DNA of 64,000 nt from Steinernema hermaphroditum (taxonomy: Eukaryota > Nematoda > Chromadorea > Rhabditida > Steinernematidae): NCBI GenBank assembly GCA_030435675.1, contig CM059623.1, positions 8,086,012 through 8,150,011 on the forward strand, read 5' to 3'. Positions within the stretch are counted from its first letter, which is position 1, and each line of letters begins with the position of its first letter. Under the pieces are notes generated by a model. That model saw only the letters and a program-made list of their open reading frames with translations. It was not told where the DNA came from and ran no database searches. Positions 46,526 through 57,532 of this stretch are shown here, piece after piece. The translations under genes and the position numbers were made by a program.

Positions 46526-47014
46526 TCAGATGAGGTAGTAGTCTCGGCACCTTCGGGGCGCCGTCGTGTTGATGTGGACTACGGTACGCGTGCCAGGATC
46601 AACGCGTATCACCTGCGAGCTCGAGTTGGAGCGCCTCTTCGTGGCGGGAGCCTCGTCAACGGACTTCTGCTTGTGGAGGGCGCTCTTCACGTGGCGCCGC
46701 TCGATGACGAAGAAGGTCGGTTCGCTGCGGGACCGCGTCCGCACCGATTGGGACCGGGCCCGGGGTACGATAGGCGGGTCCCGGTTGTAGGAAGCCGAGC
46801 TGTCGGAGTGGTGGCGCCGAGGCTGCACGGCGTTCGGCGGGATCTGAGTGACTTTGTCGTTGAAGCGGATATGCCTGCAGTCGGCCGAGTGCTTGTGCCG
46901 CTGTGGGTGGTCCTCGGCAGGTACGGTAGCGTCGTCTACGTCGGAAACGGCCGAGGAGGAGGTGCGTCGACGCCGGTGGAAGAGGTTATTGATCTTGGAG
47001 AGGATCGTGGTCAT
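46526..47014 (-). CDS. Arg/Ser/His-rich protein, 162 residues, unknown
   Basis: ATG 47014 follows directly after an acceptor (GAATGCCTTCAG|ATG on the minus strand), so the start is well defined if that acceptor is used. The protein opens MTTILSKINNLFHRRRRTSS, has a central IRFNDKVTQIPPNAVQPRRH, and an Arg/Ser-rich end (VPRARSQSVRTRSRSEPTFF) finishing YYLI. There is no signal peptide or membrane segment; a phosphorylated cytoplasmic or nuclear protein is likely. A 31-base G/C homopolymer lies 24 bp upstream, inside the outron or intron. Confidence 0.6.
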   Translation of the reverse strand: MTTILSKINNLFHRRRRTSSSAVSDVDDATVPAEDHPQRHKHSADCRHIRFNDKVTQIPPNAVQPRRHHSDSSASYNRDPPIVPRARSQSVRTRSRSEPTFFVIERRHVKSALHKQKSVDEAPATKRRSNSSSQVIRVDPGTRTVVHINTTAPRRCRDYYLI

Positions 47015-47036
47015 CTGAAGGCATTCGGAGTGGCAT

Positions 47037-47037
<1 letters not shown>

Positions 47038-47068
<31 letters not shown>
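47038..47068. repeat. 31-base poly-G tract (poly-C on the minus strand)
   Basis: Uninterrupted run of G, by far the longest homopolymer in the window. On the minus strand it is C31, followed after about 20 bases by a 3' splice acceptor for the gene starting at 47014. Such a tract can form stacked G-quadruplex structures. Confidence 0.95.
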
Positions 47069-47069
<1 letters not shown>

Positions 47070-48132
47070 CCCGACACGAAAAACTGCGGAAGCAATCGTT
47101 TGACTTCGATCCCTAGCACTCTTAAAAGAGTCCAATCCGAAGGCGACGAATAAGGGTCCCGAACAGATCGGCTAGAGTAGAAGGAGATGAGAAGAAGGAT
47201 CGGCCGTAAAAGAAGAAGTCGTAAAAGATAAAGAACGGTTCCAAAAAGTGCAGTCAGATGACCGGCGAGCTTCCTTCTTGGCGCAAACAGATCCGATCCA
47301 TCGCATTCTGGACGCGATCGGCGCACGACTAACAGGGGCAAAAACTGTTCCACTATCGTAATCCGGTGGCTGTTTACCCCTCCCACACGTGCAGAACGAA
47401 GCGACTATACGAGAAGACGGCGCAGGACGCGGCCTGGAGACTCCTTCTTATCGGCCGGGCATAGTGCCCGGTGGTCAGAGGAGTGACGCCAGCGGCGCTG
47501 ATAAGGAGCCGCCTGGGGGGGAGTTTCTGCCCGCGGATGCCTCTGGAAGGTCGAGGATCTGGAGCGCTGTGGTAGGAAGGTCTTCGGGATTTGGACCTGT
47601 TTACGTGGACTTTTGTTTTGGAGCGGCGGAAGGTAAACACCCCCAGGGATAAGACCTTTTTTGTGCGGGCCAGAAGTCAGGGTTCCAGAAGAAGAGGAAA
47701 CGTTCCTATTGAGGTGTGGCGCGACTTCTCCAGCTCGGACATCCAACGGGAATGACTAAAATTCCGAAGAGGGGACATGTTTCAACCTTCACCGAACAGA
47801 GATCGGCGAAAGCGTCGCGTGACAAGAAGTTAATAAGAGGACGCCGCGGGCGACTGTTTGCGGCGCTCGACGACCCGCAGATCGTACAGCTGATACTAGA
47901 AGAAGAGGCCGAAAACAGCGCCGAAGACGGGTCCATGTGGATGCAGTTGTGGGACCGCTCAGCCGGATCGGGCAAAGTACTGTAGCTCCTCAAGATGTCT
48001 CGTCTCTTTGCTAGTACTTCGGGTTTCATTGTATCGCCACCTACTTGTGTTAAAGCGCTTTAAAGCGCTCTTCCGTTAAAGCGCTTTATAGACATCTGGC
48101 TATGTACAAACAACCCGGCTCCGTGAGCTTCC
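47069..48132. other. intergenic with AAAGCGCTTT palindromes
   Basis: No gene recognised. Near the end (48051-48090), two copies of GTTAAAGCGCTTTA lie 16 bp apart with a further half copy between them. These would sit in the 3' UTR or flank of the secretin-class receptor. Confidence 0.5.
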
Positions 48133-50386
48133 CTAAACGCTGTCGGCGGCATTGTGGTCGGGGCTGAAGTTGGTCTCGGCGGCGTCGGTCCTCAGGAATC
48201 TGTCGGTCTCCTTGTGGAAGGACTGTCCGAACGTTTTCTCCTTGTTCGGGGAGGACTGAACCCTGCAGAGAAGAGCTACTGGCGCCTCGGGGGAGGGGAC
48301 TCACAGGCCGCGCCGCCGGAGGGTCTTCGAGATGCACTCCTGGAACGACTTGTTCTGGTAGCAGACGATGAAGGAGACGGCGGCGCCCTGAAGGAGGCAG
48401 AGGGGTGAGTCGGGGGAGGGAGAGGAGTCACCTGGAGGCCGTCGAGGATGAGATTTATGATCTGGTGAGTGTGGGAGGACTGTATACGGTAGATGGTGAG
48501 CAGGAAGTGGAGCCCGAAGACGGGCACCAGCAGGATGACCGCACGCAGCGCTTTCCTGGGGAGGGGAAGGGTGCAGGCCAGGGGAGAAGGAGGACTCACG
48601 TGTACTGTGCCTTCTCCATGTGGGGGTTGAAGCGGATCTTCTTGATGACGACGCACATGATGAGGGTGAGGAGGACCAGGTTGGCGCAGATGAGGACGAG
48701 ACAGGGTCCCATCATGAAGCCCCACTCGAGCCACCACACCTCCGACGGCGACACCCAGCACTCCTCGTTGTCGATCGTCTGCCGCAGGATACTGTAGATC
48801 ACCGTCAGCACCATCGGCGCTCCTGAGAGGGGCTAGGGGTGCGCGAGAGGGAGGAGAACGTACCCCAGCAGGCGAATTTGTAGGGTCGCAGGTTCTCGTG
48901 GTCGTACTCGAAGGGCGAGAGGAGACGGTAGAGGTAGACGCCTTCGGCGAGCATCCAGGTGAAGGTGGAGAGACGGAAGTACCGAAGCTGGACGGAGAAG
49001 AGGAGGCGGCAGGAGAAGTGGTTGCTGAAGTAAAGATGGTCGCCGGGAGCGCCGTCGACGACGAAGAAGACGCAGTTGAAGATGAACATCAGCGAGGCGA
49101 TGAGGAACGACGCCAGCAGGTGCTTGTGGATGATGAACACCGGCTGCGAGTACAACACCCTGAACCGCGGGGTACGATAGCCGAACGGTCGGGTACGGTA
49201 GGTACCTGTGGGTAGAGATGAAGGCGATTGCCGGGAGGATGCAGACGACGGTGATCGAGAAGGCCATCAGCCCCGCGGCCATCTTGAGCGTCGATGCCTG
49301 AAGACACAGGGTTACGGTAGGCGCTGTGGGTGGTCCCACGTTGTCTGTGACGCAGAAACGGTAGTCGGTCCACTCGCTGCGCTGTCCATCGATCATGACG
49401 GCGAACCAGGAGCCGTTAGCCGTGCACTCCTTGCTCACGCCGTTCACTGAAACACTACGGCTACCGTATCCCTACAGTAGGCACCTACGGGGGTCGATGT
49501 CGTTGCGGAGACGGTCTCCGTAGATGTAGTTGGGGCACTTGTAGCGGGAGACGCCGGGATCGGACTCAGGGAAGCACTGCCACCCGTCCCACGTGGCCGG
49601 GCACCGCGGTGTCGGGGCCGTCTTGGATACGGTAGTCTCCGGGAGGCTCAAGGAGTGCTTCTTGGTGAGGACGTTGTGGCAGCAGCGGTCGGCGGCCTCG
49701 CAGCACTGCTGCGTGATAAAGGCGAAGTCGGAAGGGAGCCGCGGAGAGATCGAGAGGTCGTGCAGAGGGGTGAAGTTCGTCCTGAACGGTAGGATCGGGG
49801 ATACGGTAGAGGATAGACAGGCTTTGAACTCTTTTAGATCCTCGTGTTCTCGAAGGTTATTGACTCCCTTGCGTACCCTAAGGCTGTTCAAGCTAACCGG
49901 GGCACTTTGTTGGACTGGCGGTGTCCCCCTTCTCGACTCTCGGCGCAGAATCGCCCTTCGGCGAAACTTTCATTGCCCTTTCCGGCGACCAGTCCCCCTC
50001 CCCTCCCTCTTTGCCCAATTCGGGGATTATTATGATGACTTCTCGTAAATCGACCAAACGACATCCAAACGACGCTTTGAAGCGAAGCGGAACGAAATCT
50101 GATATGGGTCGGGAGCAGGCGACCCCGGCTACCGTACCCACGCTCACCTGTTGACTCCAAAGGCGGGGAGGTTGAAGACGCGACGGGGGTCATCGCAGCG
50201 GCAGTCTTCGGGGAACGAGGCGCTCCTCCGGTCGCAGACGAGGAGGCCGTCACCGCAGATGAGCGTCTCGTAGCGCTCCTTGAACGGCGGCACCATCAGG
50301 TAGATGTAGAGGAGGCACCGGGCGCACGCAATCGACCGGAACTCGGCGATCGAGAACAGTTCCCCGGCGAGTCGACAAGTGGCCAT
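48133..50386 (-). CDS. secretin-class (family B1) peptide hormone GPCR
   Basis: Neuropeptide receptor. From ATG 50386, nine or so exons give about 520 residues. The extracellular domain is Cys-rich: FEDCRCDD-like (FPEDCRCDD), QQCCEAADRCCHNVL, CPATWDGWQCFP, YKCPNYIYGD and ECTANGSWF, matching the family B1 hormone-receptor domain (C-x-x-x-W-D-x-x-x-C-x-P...W). Seven hydrophobic helices follow, including HKHLLASFLIASLMFIFNCV, STFTWMLAEGVYLYRLLSPF (the LAEG-x-Y-L motif), ECWVSPSEVWWLEW, KALRAVILLVPVFGLHFLL and the helix 8 region SFQECISKTLRRRG. The tail ends ADSV at TAG 48133-48135. Introns are short and nearly all carry TAC-N-GTA motifs. The calcitonin/PDF/CRF-like subtype is not resolved. Confidence 0.93.
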
Positions 50387-51980
50387 CGTGGGTGGTCCTC
50401 CCTAGCGCATCGGCCGGCTTCTGGAAGGCAAGGAGACGTTTAAGCGGTGAGCGGGAAACGCCGAAAAAGATAATTGGCGCCGCGAGGCGAGTCCGCGGTG
50501 CAAGAAGGCGCGCTTTTCATAAGGAATGAAGTGCAAAGCGGGTCTGAATGGGGTTAATCTCGCGAAGTGGATTTCGAAGACGGATCCGAGGCGTCGGCGA
50601 GGGAATAATTAGCCAGGGAAGGCGGGTTAGGTTCCGAGGGCTCTCGAGGGGAGCTTAGTCATCGCCTGTTCGCCTCCAGAGTCAGAAAATCCGAGGCGCC
50701 CTGCACGATCGTCTAAAAATAGCGCCGATTGGGGAACAATTGAAGTCCACTCCGTTTTTTGCAGAAAGAGGGGACAATGGACGCAACAAAGGACCTTCCG
50801 GGCATTCAAAAGGTCGGCCAGGCCGGAACCTGCAGTCGTAATAAGTCGGCAAAGAAGGTAAGGGTGCGCGAGTGTCACATTTCGGCTGTGGGAAAGCAGC
50901 GAAGAGGCTAGGTTGTGCAACCCATGTGGATCTCGGATTCGAGGGGTTGAGGGGCGTGCGAACCCCGGAAAGCACAGAACAGATGATGAATTAATTGAAC
51001 ACGGCCGATGACGAAAACAGGACGACGCCTGCGAATGTTCGAATACCAGAATGCGTCTCGAGTGGGACGAAAGGTTGATGAAGAAGCAGGAATGGGGCGA
51101 TGGAAACGGACACTGGGACCGGAGGTTCGCAAACGAACCGACTTTATCGCTTTCGAAGCAGGCTGGAATCGCCTCCGGAAGGACTTCGAGTCCGAAGACC
51201 GAGGGCCATTCCAGATCGGACATCAGAAGTGTTTTCATCGGAAAGGACGTCGAAACTCTGCGAAACGCACTTTCCGGAGATCGCATTAGCATGCGAACGC
51301 TTCCTAATGTTCCCATTACAAGTCCGATTCTAATCCACTCCCCAATCGGTCCCTGGATCGCCGGGCAATTGGATTCCGAATCAGCGACGTTTTCGGCGTG
51401 TAAACGGCCGAGTCACTAAAGCGCACACTTCCCGAAGGGAATCGCCAGGCAACGGCTTTCCCACTGGAAGGACTGCCGGGGAAGGCCTCGCAGAGGTTGC
51501 GTTCTCGGGTTTCTTTCGCTTTACACTCGCGACGAGGCGATCACTCAGAAAATCAAAAAGACAAATTACACAAAAGGCGCCGGAGGAGGAGAAGACGACG
51601 GCTGCAGGAGTGACCACAAGGGCCGCGCCAAATGGAGGAGCGTTCTGGAATGGTCATTTCCAATATCCCTGGATGTTTTCGCCCCACACGACTCCATTAT
51701 GCCGACGATGTCCTCTGGATATGGCTCCGCGACTCCTTAGGGATGTCACAATATGAAATGCCACGAGTACGGTCAAAACCCTTCGAATCAGTGGAAACAT
51801 TTGGCTCAAAAGATGTTTCCAGAGATGCAGAGATACTTACATCGCTGCTTGTTTTTGTGACCCTTAAGAGGAATATCAGTGGAATACGGTATCTAAAACG
51901 TGATTCAAATCCTTTTCAGGCATTCGCGCCGCGCCCATCTGTCTCCCAACTATGGCCAGGGATCACGGAAGGGTTGTTGG
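50387..51980. other. gene-poor upstream region of the peptide receptor
   Basis: No convincing gene. It includes the likely receptor promoter. A 229-codon minus-strand frame (50627-51316) has non-protein-like composition and is rejected. Confidence 0.4.
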
Positions 51981-52447
51981 AGAAAAAAAAACCCAGCTAT
52001 AACAGTAGCACCCGCCAAACTTACGCAAAACACGTCGTTGGGTCAGTATATAGGCAAATCAACTGGTTTTAAGTTTAAGCCTGAGCCTCAGCTAAGCCAG
52101 GATTTTCTTACAGGCTTACAGGCTTAGGCAAACCCCGGCTTGGCTTAGGCTCCGGCTCAGGACTATGCCTAGATATTTAAGGTTGTGGGCGAGCGAAACG
52201 GGCCATGTATTCATTTTTTTGCGCAATGGCGAACGTCCAGGCTTGGCTTAGGCTTCGGCTTTAACTTAAGTGTAGTGATTTAACTCAAGCCCGAAGGACG
52301 AGGCCTGTTGTTGTGCTGAGTTCGTGCTCGGCAAAATGCGGCTAGACTTATCCTAAGCCTTAAAGTCACTTGAAACCTGTCGATTCGTACGGGTTTTGCG
52401 TAAGTTTGACGGGTGCTACTGTTATAGCTGGGTTTTTTTCTCCCAGG
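51981..52447. mobile_element. foldback (MITE-like) element, copy 2
   Basis: Terminal inverted repeats of about 55-60 bp: the left arm has AACCCAGCTATAACAGTAGC followed by ACCCGCCAAACTTACGCAAAAC; the right arm is its reverse complement with few mismatches, ending in a T-rich then CTCCC tract. The interior includes GGCAAACCCCGGCTTGGCTT and AGGCTCCGGCTCAGGACTAT at 52127-52170, nearly identical to the core of the element at 20.3-20.7 kb, and an AGCCCGAAGG block also shared. The arms differ from copy 1. No coding capacity. Confidence 0.8.
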
Positions 52448-53664
52448 GTTTTTTTTCTCACATAATCCACGGAAGGGCCCACTCCCAGCAGCTTTTTAGT
52501 CCTCGCGTGATTTCGTTCGACAAAACGAACAGGCTCTCGTAAATTGACTCTCGGCACGAAAGGAACGGCGTTTCTAGCTGGGAATAACAGCCAAAAATAA
52601 GTCCCGGTCTAACGAGTTCCGGGCGGAGCAGTTGCTTGGCGCGCACCTAGGCGTTCTCGCGAAATCGCATAAAATTCGGTTTTTTCGGCGATCGATCGAT
52701 CGCCGGAAATCAGAAACGTTCGCGGAAGTCGTCGAGTCAAAAGGGGACAATTGGCGCCTCCGGAGGACCGAAAATCGCCATTTGATTAGGAAATAAATGG
52801 GCCGAGGTGCCCGAAAGTGGATAATGGCCGGGCGGCGCACTCCCACAGGCCGGGGTCCCGCCACGCGAAGAAGTAGTCGATGATTTGTGATTATGGGGAA
52901 CGTCGATTAATCAATCGGCCGAAGAGGGCCAGAGGAGGTGCGTGGAGGGCCACGGGGGACCGGGCCCGACAGAGGCCCCGAAATAGAGCGATATCTTATT
53001 AGTAGATGTCCCCGGAGACGTCGCAAAAAACGGCGAAACGAGTCGTTTTAGGGGAGCCCGAGGTGAGGCGAGGGCGGCCAGGGAAAACAGACCTAATAGG
53101 CGTTTCTATTTCGCGCGAGGAAAGGTTGTTTTCTTTTTGCTAGGGACTAAAGACGATTGCCGACAAAACGAGCCGGCAGGACCTTTCCTCGCCTACTTCC
53201 CGCTTCTTGATGCTCTTCTTTCTTCTCCGGAAGGCGAAATGTTTCTCGGCGTGAGAGAATTCAATCAACAACACAAGCAGAACTAACCAATAAAGCGCTT
53301 TTGCATCACAGAAACCCTCCTGGAGCACACATAAACCACTGCGGGTGGCGGCGAACGTCTCGAAGTCGCCGCCTCCCCTGCAGAGCTCGTCTGGAGGAAC
53401 GCCTTCTTGGGCTAATTGTTTCCGAAAAAGTCGCCGCAAAATTCGTCAGAAAAGTCACATTTTGAAAACAGAAGCCGTCCGGAGGCGATCGATCAGCCGC
53501 CGAAAAGAACATCCCTGGACACGAGGGGAGTGATTGAGCGCCGATCGACGACGACTGACGGCCCCCGGTCCAAGTAGTTTGCGGCAAGGACATTCATCTT
53601 CTTCGCACTCGATGCGGGTGGCCGAGAAAAAGATGGAGGCTAATAAAGGGTGATCTCGAAGGAA
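52448..53664. other. gene-free stretch
   Basis: A GC-rich 1.2 kb segment with no recognisable coding, RNA or repeat feature. Confidence 0.4.
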
Positions 53665-53874
53665 TCAGATACATGTGATTTGTGGGCGCTTCCCTCGAGG
53701 TTTGGGTGACAGATGCCTGCGATGATGAGAGGCCAAGTGATCGACGACATCCCTGGAATGGTCAAAAGAAGAAGAAGGTGCCTGAAGTCCCGTGGGGATC
53801 AAAGCGAAGATAAGCACAGACACGAATAAGCAGTTGAAGGATCCAGGAGCAGCCTCAGATCCTCCCAGATGCAT
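53665..53874 (-). CDS. candidate small secreted peptide precursor
   Basis: ATG 53874 opens a 69-residue frame: a polar start (MHLGGSEAAPGS), a hydrophobic core (FNCLFVSVLIFALIPTGLQA) that could be a signal peptide, then a short acidic stretch, SHHRRHLSPKPRGKRPQ and a C-terminal ITCI. The segment between the RR pair and GKR would be released and amidated as an HLSPKPR-type peptide if processed. There are no introns or repeated peptides, and the n-region lacks basic residues. It stands alone in a gene-poor region, so it may be chance. Confidence 0.3.
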   Translation of the reverse strand: MHLGGSEAAPGSFNCLFVSVLIFALIPTGLQAPSSSFDHSRDVVDHLASHHRRHLSPKPRGKRPQITCI

Positions 53875-56800
53875 CAAGGAAGAGTCATCAGGATGTCAAC
53901 AGGCGGAGGAGAAGTCCTCCACTTGCCCCGGCACCTCTGTTTTGTTCCGTTTTGGAGAAAAACAACGAATAGGCGCGCGTTCTTCCGCTAAATGAATATC
54001 ATCGGTAAATACGGGTGCCCATGGAAAATGCGCTGTTTTGAAGGCTTCGAGGAGGCTGGCTACTTGTTCCACTTCCGCAAAGTCCAAAGCGATGGGAAAG
54101 AGAACGGAACTGGCAGTTCACTGTCCCACAAATGGTAAATACGGCTGGATAATCGTCCATAAATAAGGATTTGATTGGCGCTTTCGGCTTCTCCGGAGCC
54201 CAGAGACCAAAGAACTCTATCCATCCTGGCGCTCTCTCTCTCTATTCTGACGCCAGAGGACAGCCTCGATCTGCAGGAGTGCACTCTCCTCGAATTTTCG
54301 GTTTCTGGAGAAGAGTCGAAGGAGGCGAACCTCGCGACCCATTTGGACAAAACGGTCTTCCGACGGTGTCGGCGCCGTGTTTTTGCCCCAAAGCGTCGTC
54401 ACAAACCGAGAAGAGACTCGTTCTTCCGTAAAACGAGGGCGATATCACGCGCTAACTCGATAGAAAACGCCGTGTTTTCGAGACGCTCGAGGGGCAGTTA
54501 GGTTCCGCGGAAATTGGAGTTGGCGTTTGCCCCGAATAAACAAAACGAAACTCGGCCGAGGGCCGAGCTAATTATTCTTCGCAGATTCTAATTAAACAGC
54601 CGTCCGTTTGTGGCGCGGCGGGCCGAGGATCGCCCCCCCCCCCCTACCGAAGGAAAACATCGAAAATCGGATCAAGAAGGTCGAAGGCGGGCACGGAGTT
54701 GCTAATGGAAGCCTCGAAAGTGCATCCGAGGAGCGACTCGACACCGTCCGAATCACCCGTGACCTCAGAGTCGGTTAGGACTGCCGGAAATTGGGAGTGA
54801 CTGGTGGACGGAGGTGACGTTCCTCTTGGCCTTCGACCCGGGAAAGTCCTTCGAGAAGTTTGGCTACCGTACTCAGCTGAGATGTGCCTAAACACGTTCT
54901 TCGCTCACATCTCACGACCTTCTGTGTTCGTTCCGAAGCGATATTTCACGCGTCGAGAGCCCGAGTGGCGCGCGGAAGTGCCAAGCTAGAAGAAAGACGT
55001 TTGGGAACGATTCCTTGTCCCCGGGGAACACATCTCGGCTGTTGTTATCTGTGGACAACGGAAATTGTTTCCTCTTCTGCCCCCCCCCCCCTTCAAGAAG
55101 AAGAAAAGAGGCACACGTGTCCGAGAGGACCACACGCCATGATCACGAGAGAGGCTGCAAACCTGCAAGGAGAAGAGGAGTAATCTCCGGCGATTACCGA
55201 GACGGGAACTCGTTTCCATTCCGGAGGTGCCTCAAGTCGGAGGGGAGGAAGTGGCCGAAGGGCGTCAGGGGAGCGCAGGGCCTCGGGGGAGGGGAGTCAC
55301 GGCGACGCCGCTTCCGGGCAACGAGCCGCGGAATCGCCGATTACCACGGGGCGTCACACTTCGTTTCTAAAAATACGCTTCGGGGGGAGGCGGAAGGGGT
55401 AAACAAGTCGGAAATCAACCGAGGTGCGCCAATCTTCGAAAAACGGGGGTTTAGGGAGGGCGAGGATTAGGGGAACCATGGCCTTAGAAGAGTCCTGCTG
55501 GGTTCCCCTTCTTGGGGCTTTGCAGGAACCACTTCCTCCGTGTCTTTTCAAGTTCGTCTCCAGGCGCCGAGATCAAAGATCGCCTTTTTCGTTCTCTCTT
55601 GATACAGAATCAAAGGTAGCAAAAAGCCACGGTTGTTGGATCGGTCCCTCTCACAGAGACAATTCACGCGCGCCCTAAAATCCAGAGATCCGTCGCTTCG
55701 ATTCTGTTTTCGCAAACGGACGATCCCGTCAGCGCCAGAGGTCAGAATGGCCTTTTAATGGAAAACTTGAGTAAACAGGAATTTCTACTAAAACGTCTGT
55801 TTTGCGAACGGAAACACTTGATAAGATTAGCGAAGAGGCTCTGCGGCGCCCACTGGGACAGAGGGGTGCAATTGGATAATGCCTCGATTAGCCTGAACGC
55901 CGCGAAATCGAATGGCCACTCGAGTGAACAAACAGGAGACTTTGGAAGGCTCTATGGAGAAGCCGAGTCCCTTCCCTCTTTGCGACAGTCTTGTCTTGAG
56001 ATCTTGTAAAAAAGGACGAAAGCTCGAACCAACATCGACCAGATCGTCAGGATCTGTGGAGGTCCTTCCTCCATGACGCGGACAACGTGACATCACCGGA
56101 GGGAGAGGGAACCTTAATTTCCATTTGGGTCGGGAAGAAGAAGAAGATGGATTTCTGCCAGTTATAGCCAGAACGGCACGTTAAAAGCTCTGGATTTCCC
56201 CGGAAGAAGACAATCGAGATCCCACTGCGAGTGATCGAGGAAGGGCCGAAGACACTGGACAACGTGAAGCCCCGAATGGCGCCAACAGACTCTGCATGTG
56301 GCTATAAATAATAAAGAGAGAAACGTTTCTGTCGCCCCTTCCGGAATCCGAGGAACTTGTGGGTTCTCGGAAATCGGGTCATGCATAAGTTTCCCTGCCT
56401 CCCCAGAGCACTCGAGATGCGGCAATGGTCGATTCGCACACAATACACGGGAGCGAATTAGCCCCTCAGCCATGAGGAACCTTTAGATTCGTTGCAGGAC
56501 AAAGAGTCGGAACGCTTCTTGACGTCCAATTCCAAATCTAATTTGTCTCTTCTTCCGCAAAACACTCAAAATTTCCGTCTGAGTGACAAGGCTGCGCGGG
56601 GCGCCGATTGTTTATGGAGGAGCGAAAGTGACGCGAGTCGGACACCTCGGGTGCGCGTGTACGCATCGCGGAGAAGACGTTGTTTTCGAAATGTTTTCGG
56701 TCTCCTTTTACGCAGCGACATGCGATATTCCGAGGGGCGAAAGCAGGCACCTCCACGGGGGAATCGCCTAATTGCCCGCCGAAGGGCCTCGTAAGGTCGT

Positions 56801-57162
56801 TTTTTGGCGCGGACTTGGACAGCTCGAGGATCTGTGTCCAGGACGACTTCTCTCCCCCGAGGAACTACTTACGGCGCCACAAAGCTCGCTTCGAAGGAAT
56901 CGAATTAATCCACGGACACCAATGAACAAACGGTCGCTTCGGGACCGGTGATTGGGTCCCGGGCGGAGCGCTGTTTCAACAAGTGTTTCCACACAGCTCC
57001 TCTGTGTGTCCAGGTGCACGCCCAAACAGAAACCGCTTTGGGACCCAGTGGGGCTGAAGCGCCAAAAGGAACCGATTTAGGCGACTATTGGTTCAGTGGT
57101 TTTCGAATGGGAACGAGGATCGAGGTGGCCCTCTAGACCCTCTAATCTTCATGTCGGCACGG
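53875..57162. other. gene-poor region with two C12 tracts
   Basis: About 3.3 kb. The only clear features are poly-C runs at 54633-54644 and 55080-55091. Open frames on both strands are short and unconnected. Confidence 0.4.
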
Positions 57163-57335
57163 TTAGCTGGGTCCGAAGATTCCCTGGTTGCAAGAGGCCA
57201 TCGTGGAGGCGAGGCTGAAACGTTTCCTTCTTTCAGGTGGGCACTTCTCGCGTGAGCACCTGTAGGAGTTCGGATTCTGCTCGATTCCGTCGTCGAAGGC
57301 CCTCCGGCACTCGTCGAGGGCCTCTTCGGACGACA
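57163..57335 (-). CDS. possible terminal exon, Cys-containing
   Basis: A minus-strand frame reads SSEEALDECRRAFDDGIEQN, then a Cys-x5-Cys (CSREKCPPE) and a basic end, stopping at TAA 57163-57165. The composition is more protein-like than its surroundings, and it follows the DUF19 gene on the same strand. It may be a decayed or partial relative of that gene. No start or upstream exon was found. Confidence 0.25.
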
Positions 57336-57354
57336 CCTCGATACATTAGCTTCG

Positions 57355-57392
57355 GCCGTTCACGTTGGCCACCTGTGCCAACGTGAACGGTG
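57355..57392. repeat. perfect 13-bp inverted repeat (hairpin)
   Basis: CCGTTCACGTTGG and its exact reverse complement CCAACGTGAACGG are separated by about 9 bases (CCACCTGTG). It lies 3' of the DUF19 gene. A role as an RNA hairpin or protein-binding palindrome is possible but unproven. Confidence 0.8.
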
Positions 57393-57532
57393 TCCAAAGG
57401 GCTGGATCTCGGATCGACCTCTCCTAGTAAGTATCTGTGACTAGTGGAACATTTCCGAAGAGAACAGAGAACGTGGATAATACAAGATTTATTGGCTAAG
57501 AATGCGGTCTCCACATCGGGTCTTCTGACGTC

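Noticed and set aside
50627..51316. 229-codon minus-strand frame
   Set aside because: Ser/Arg/Pro-rich with no recognisable segment; overlapped by equally long frames on the other strand.
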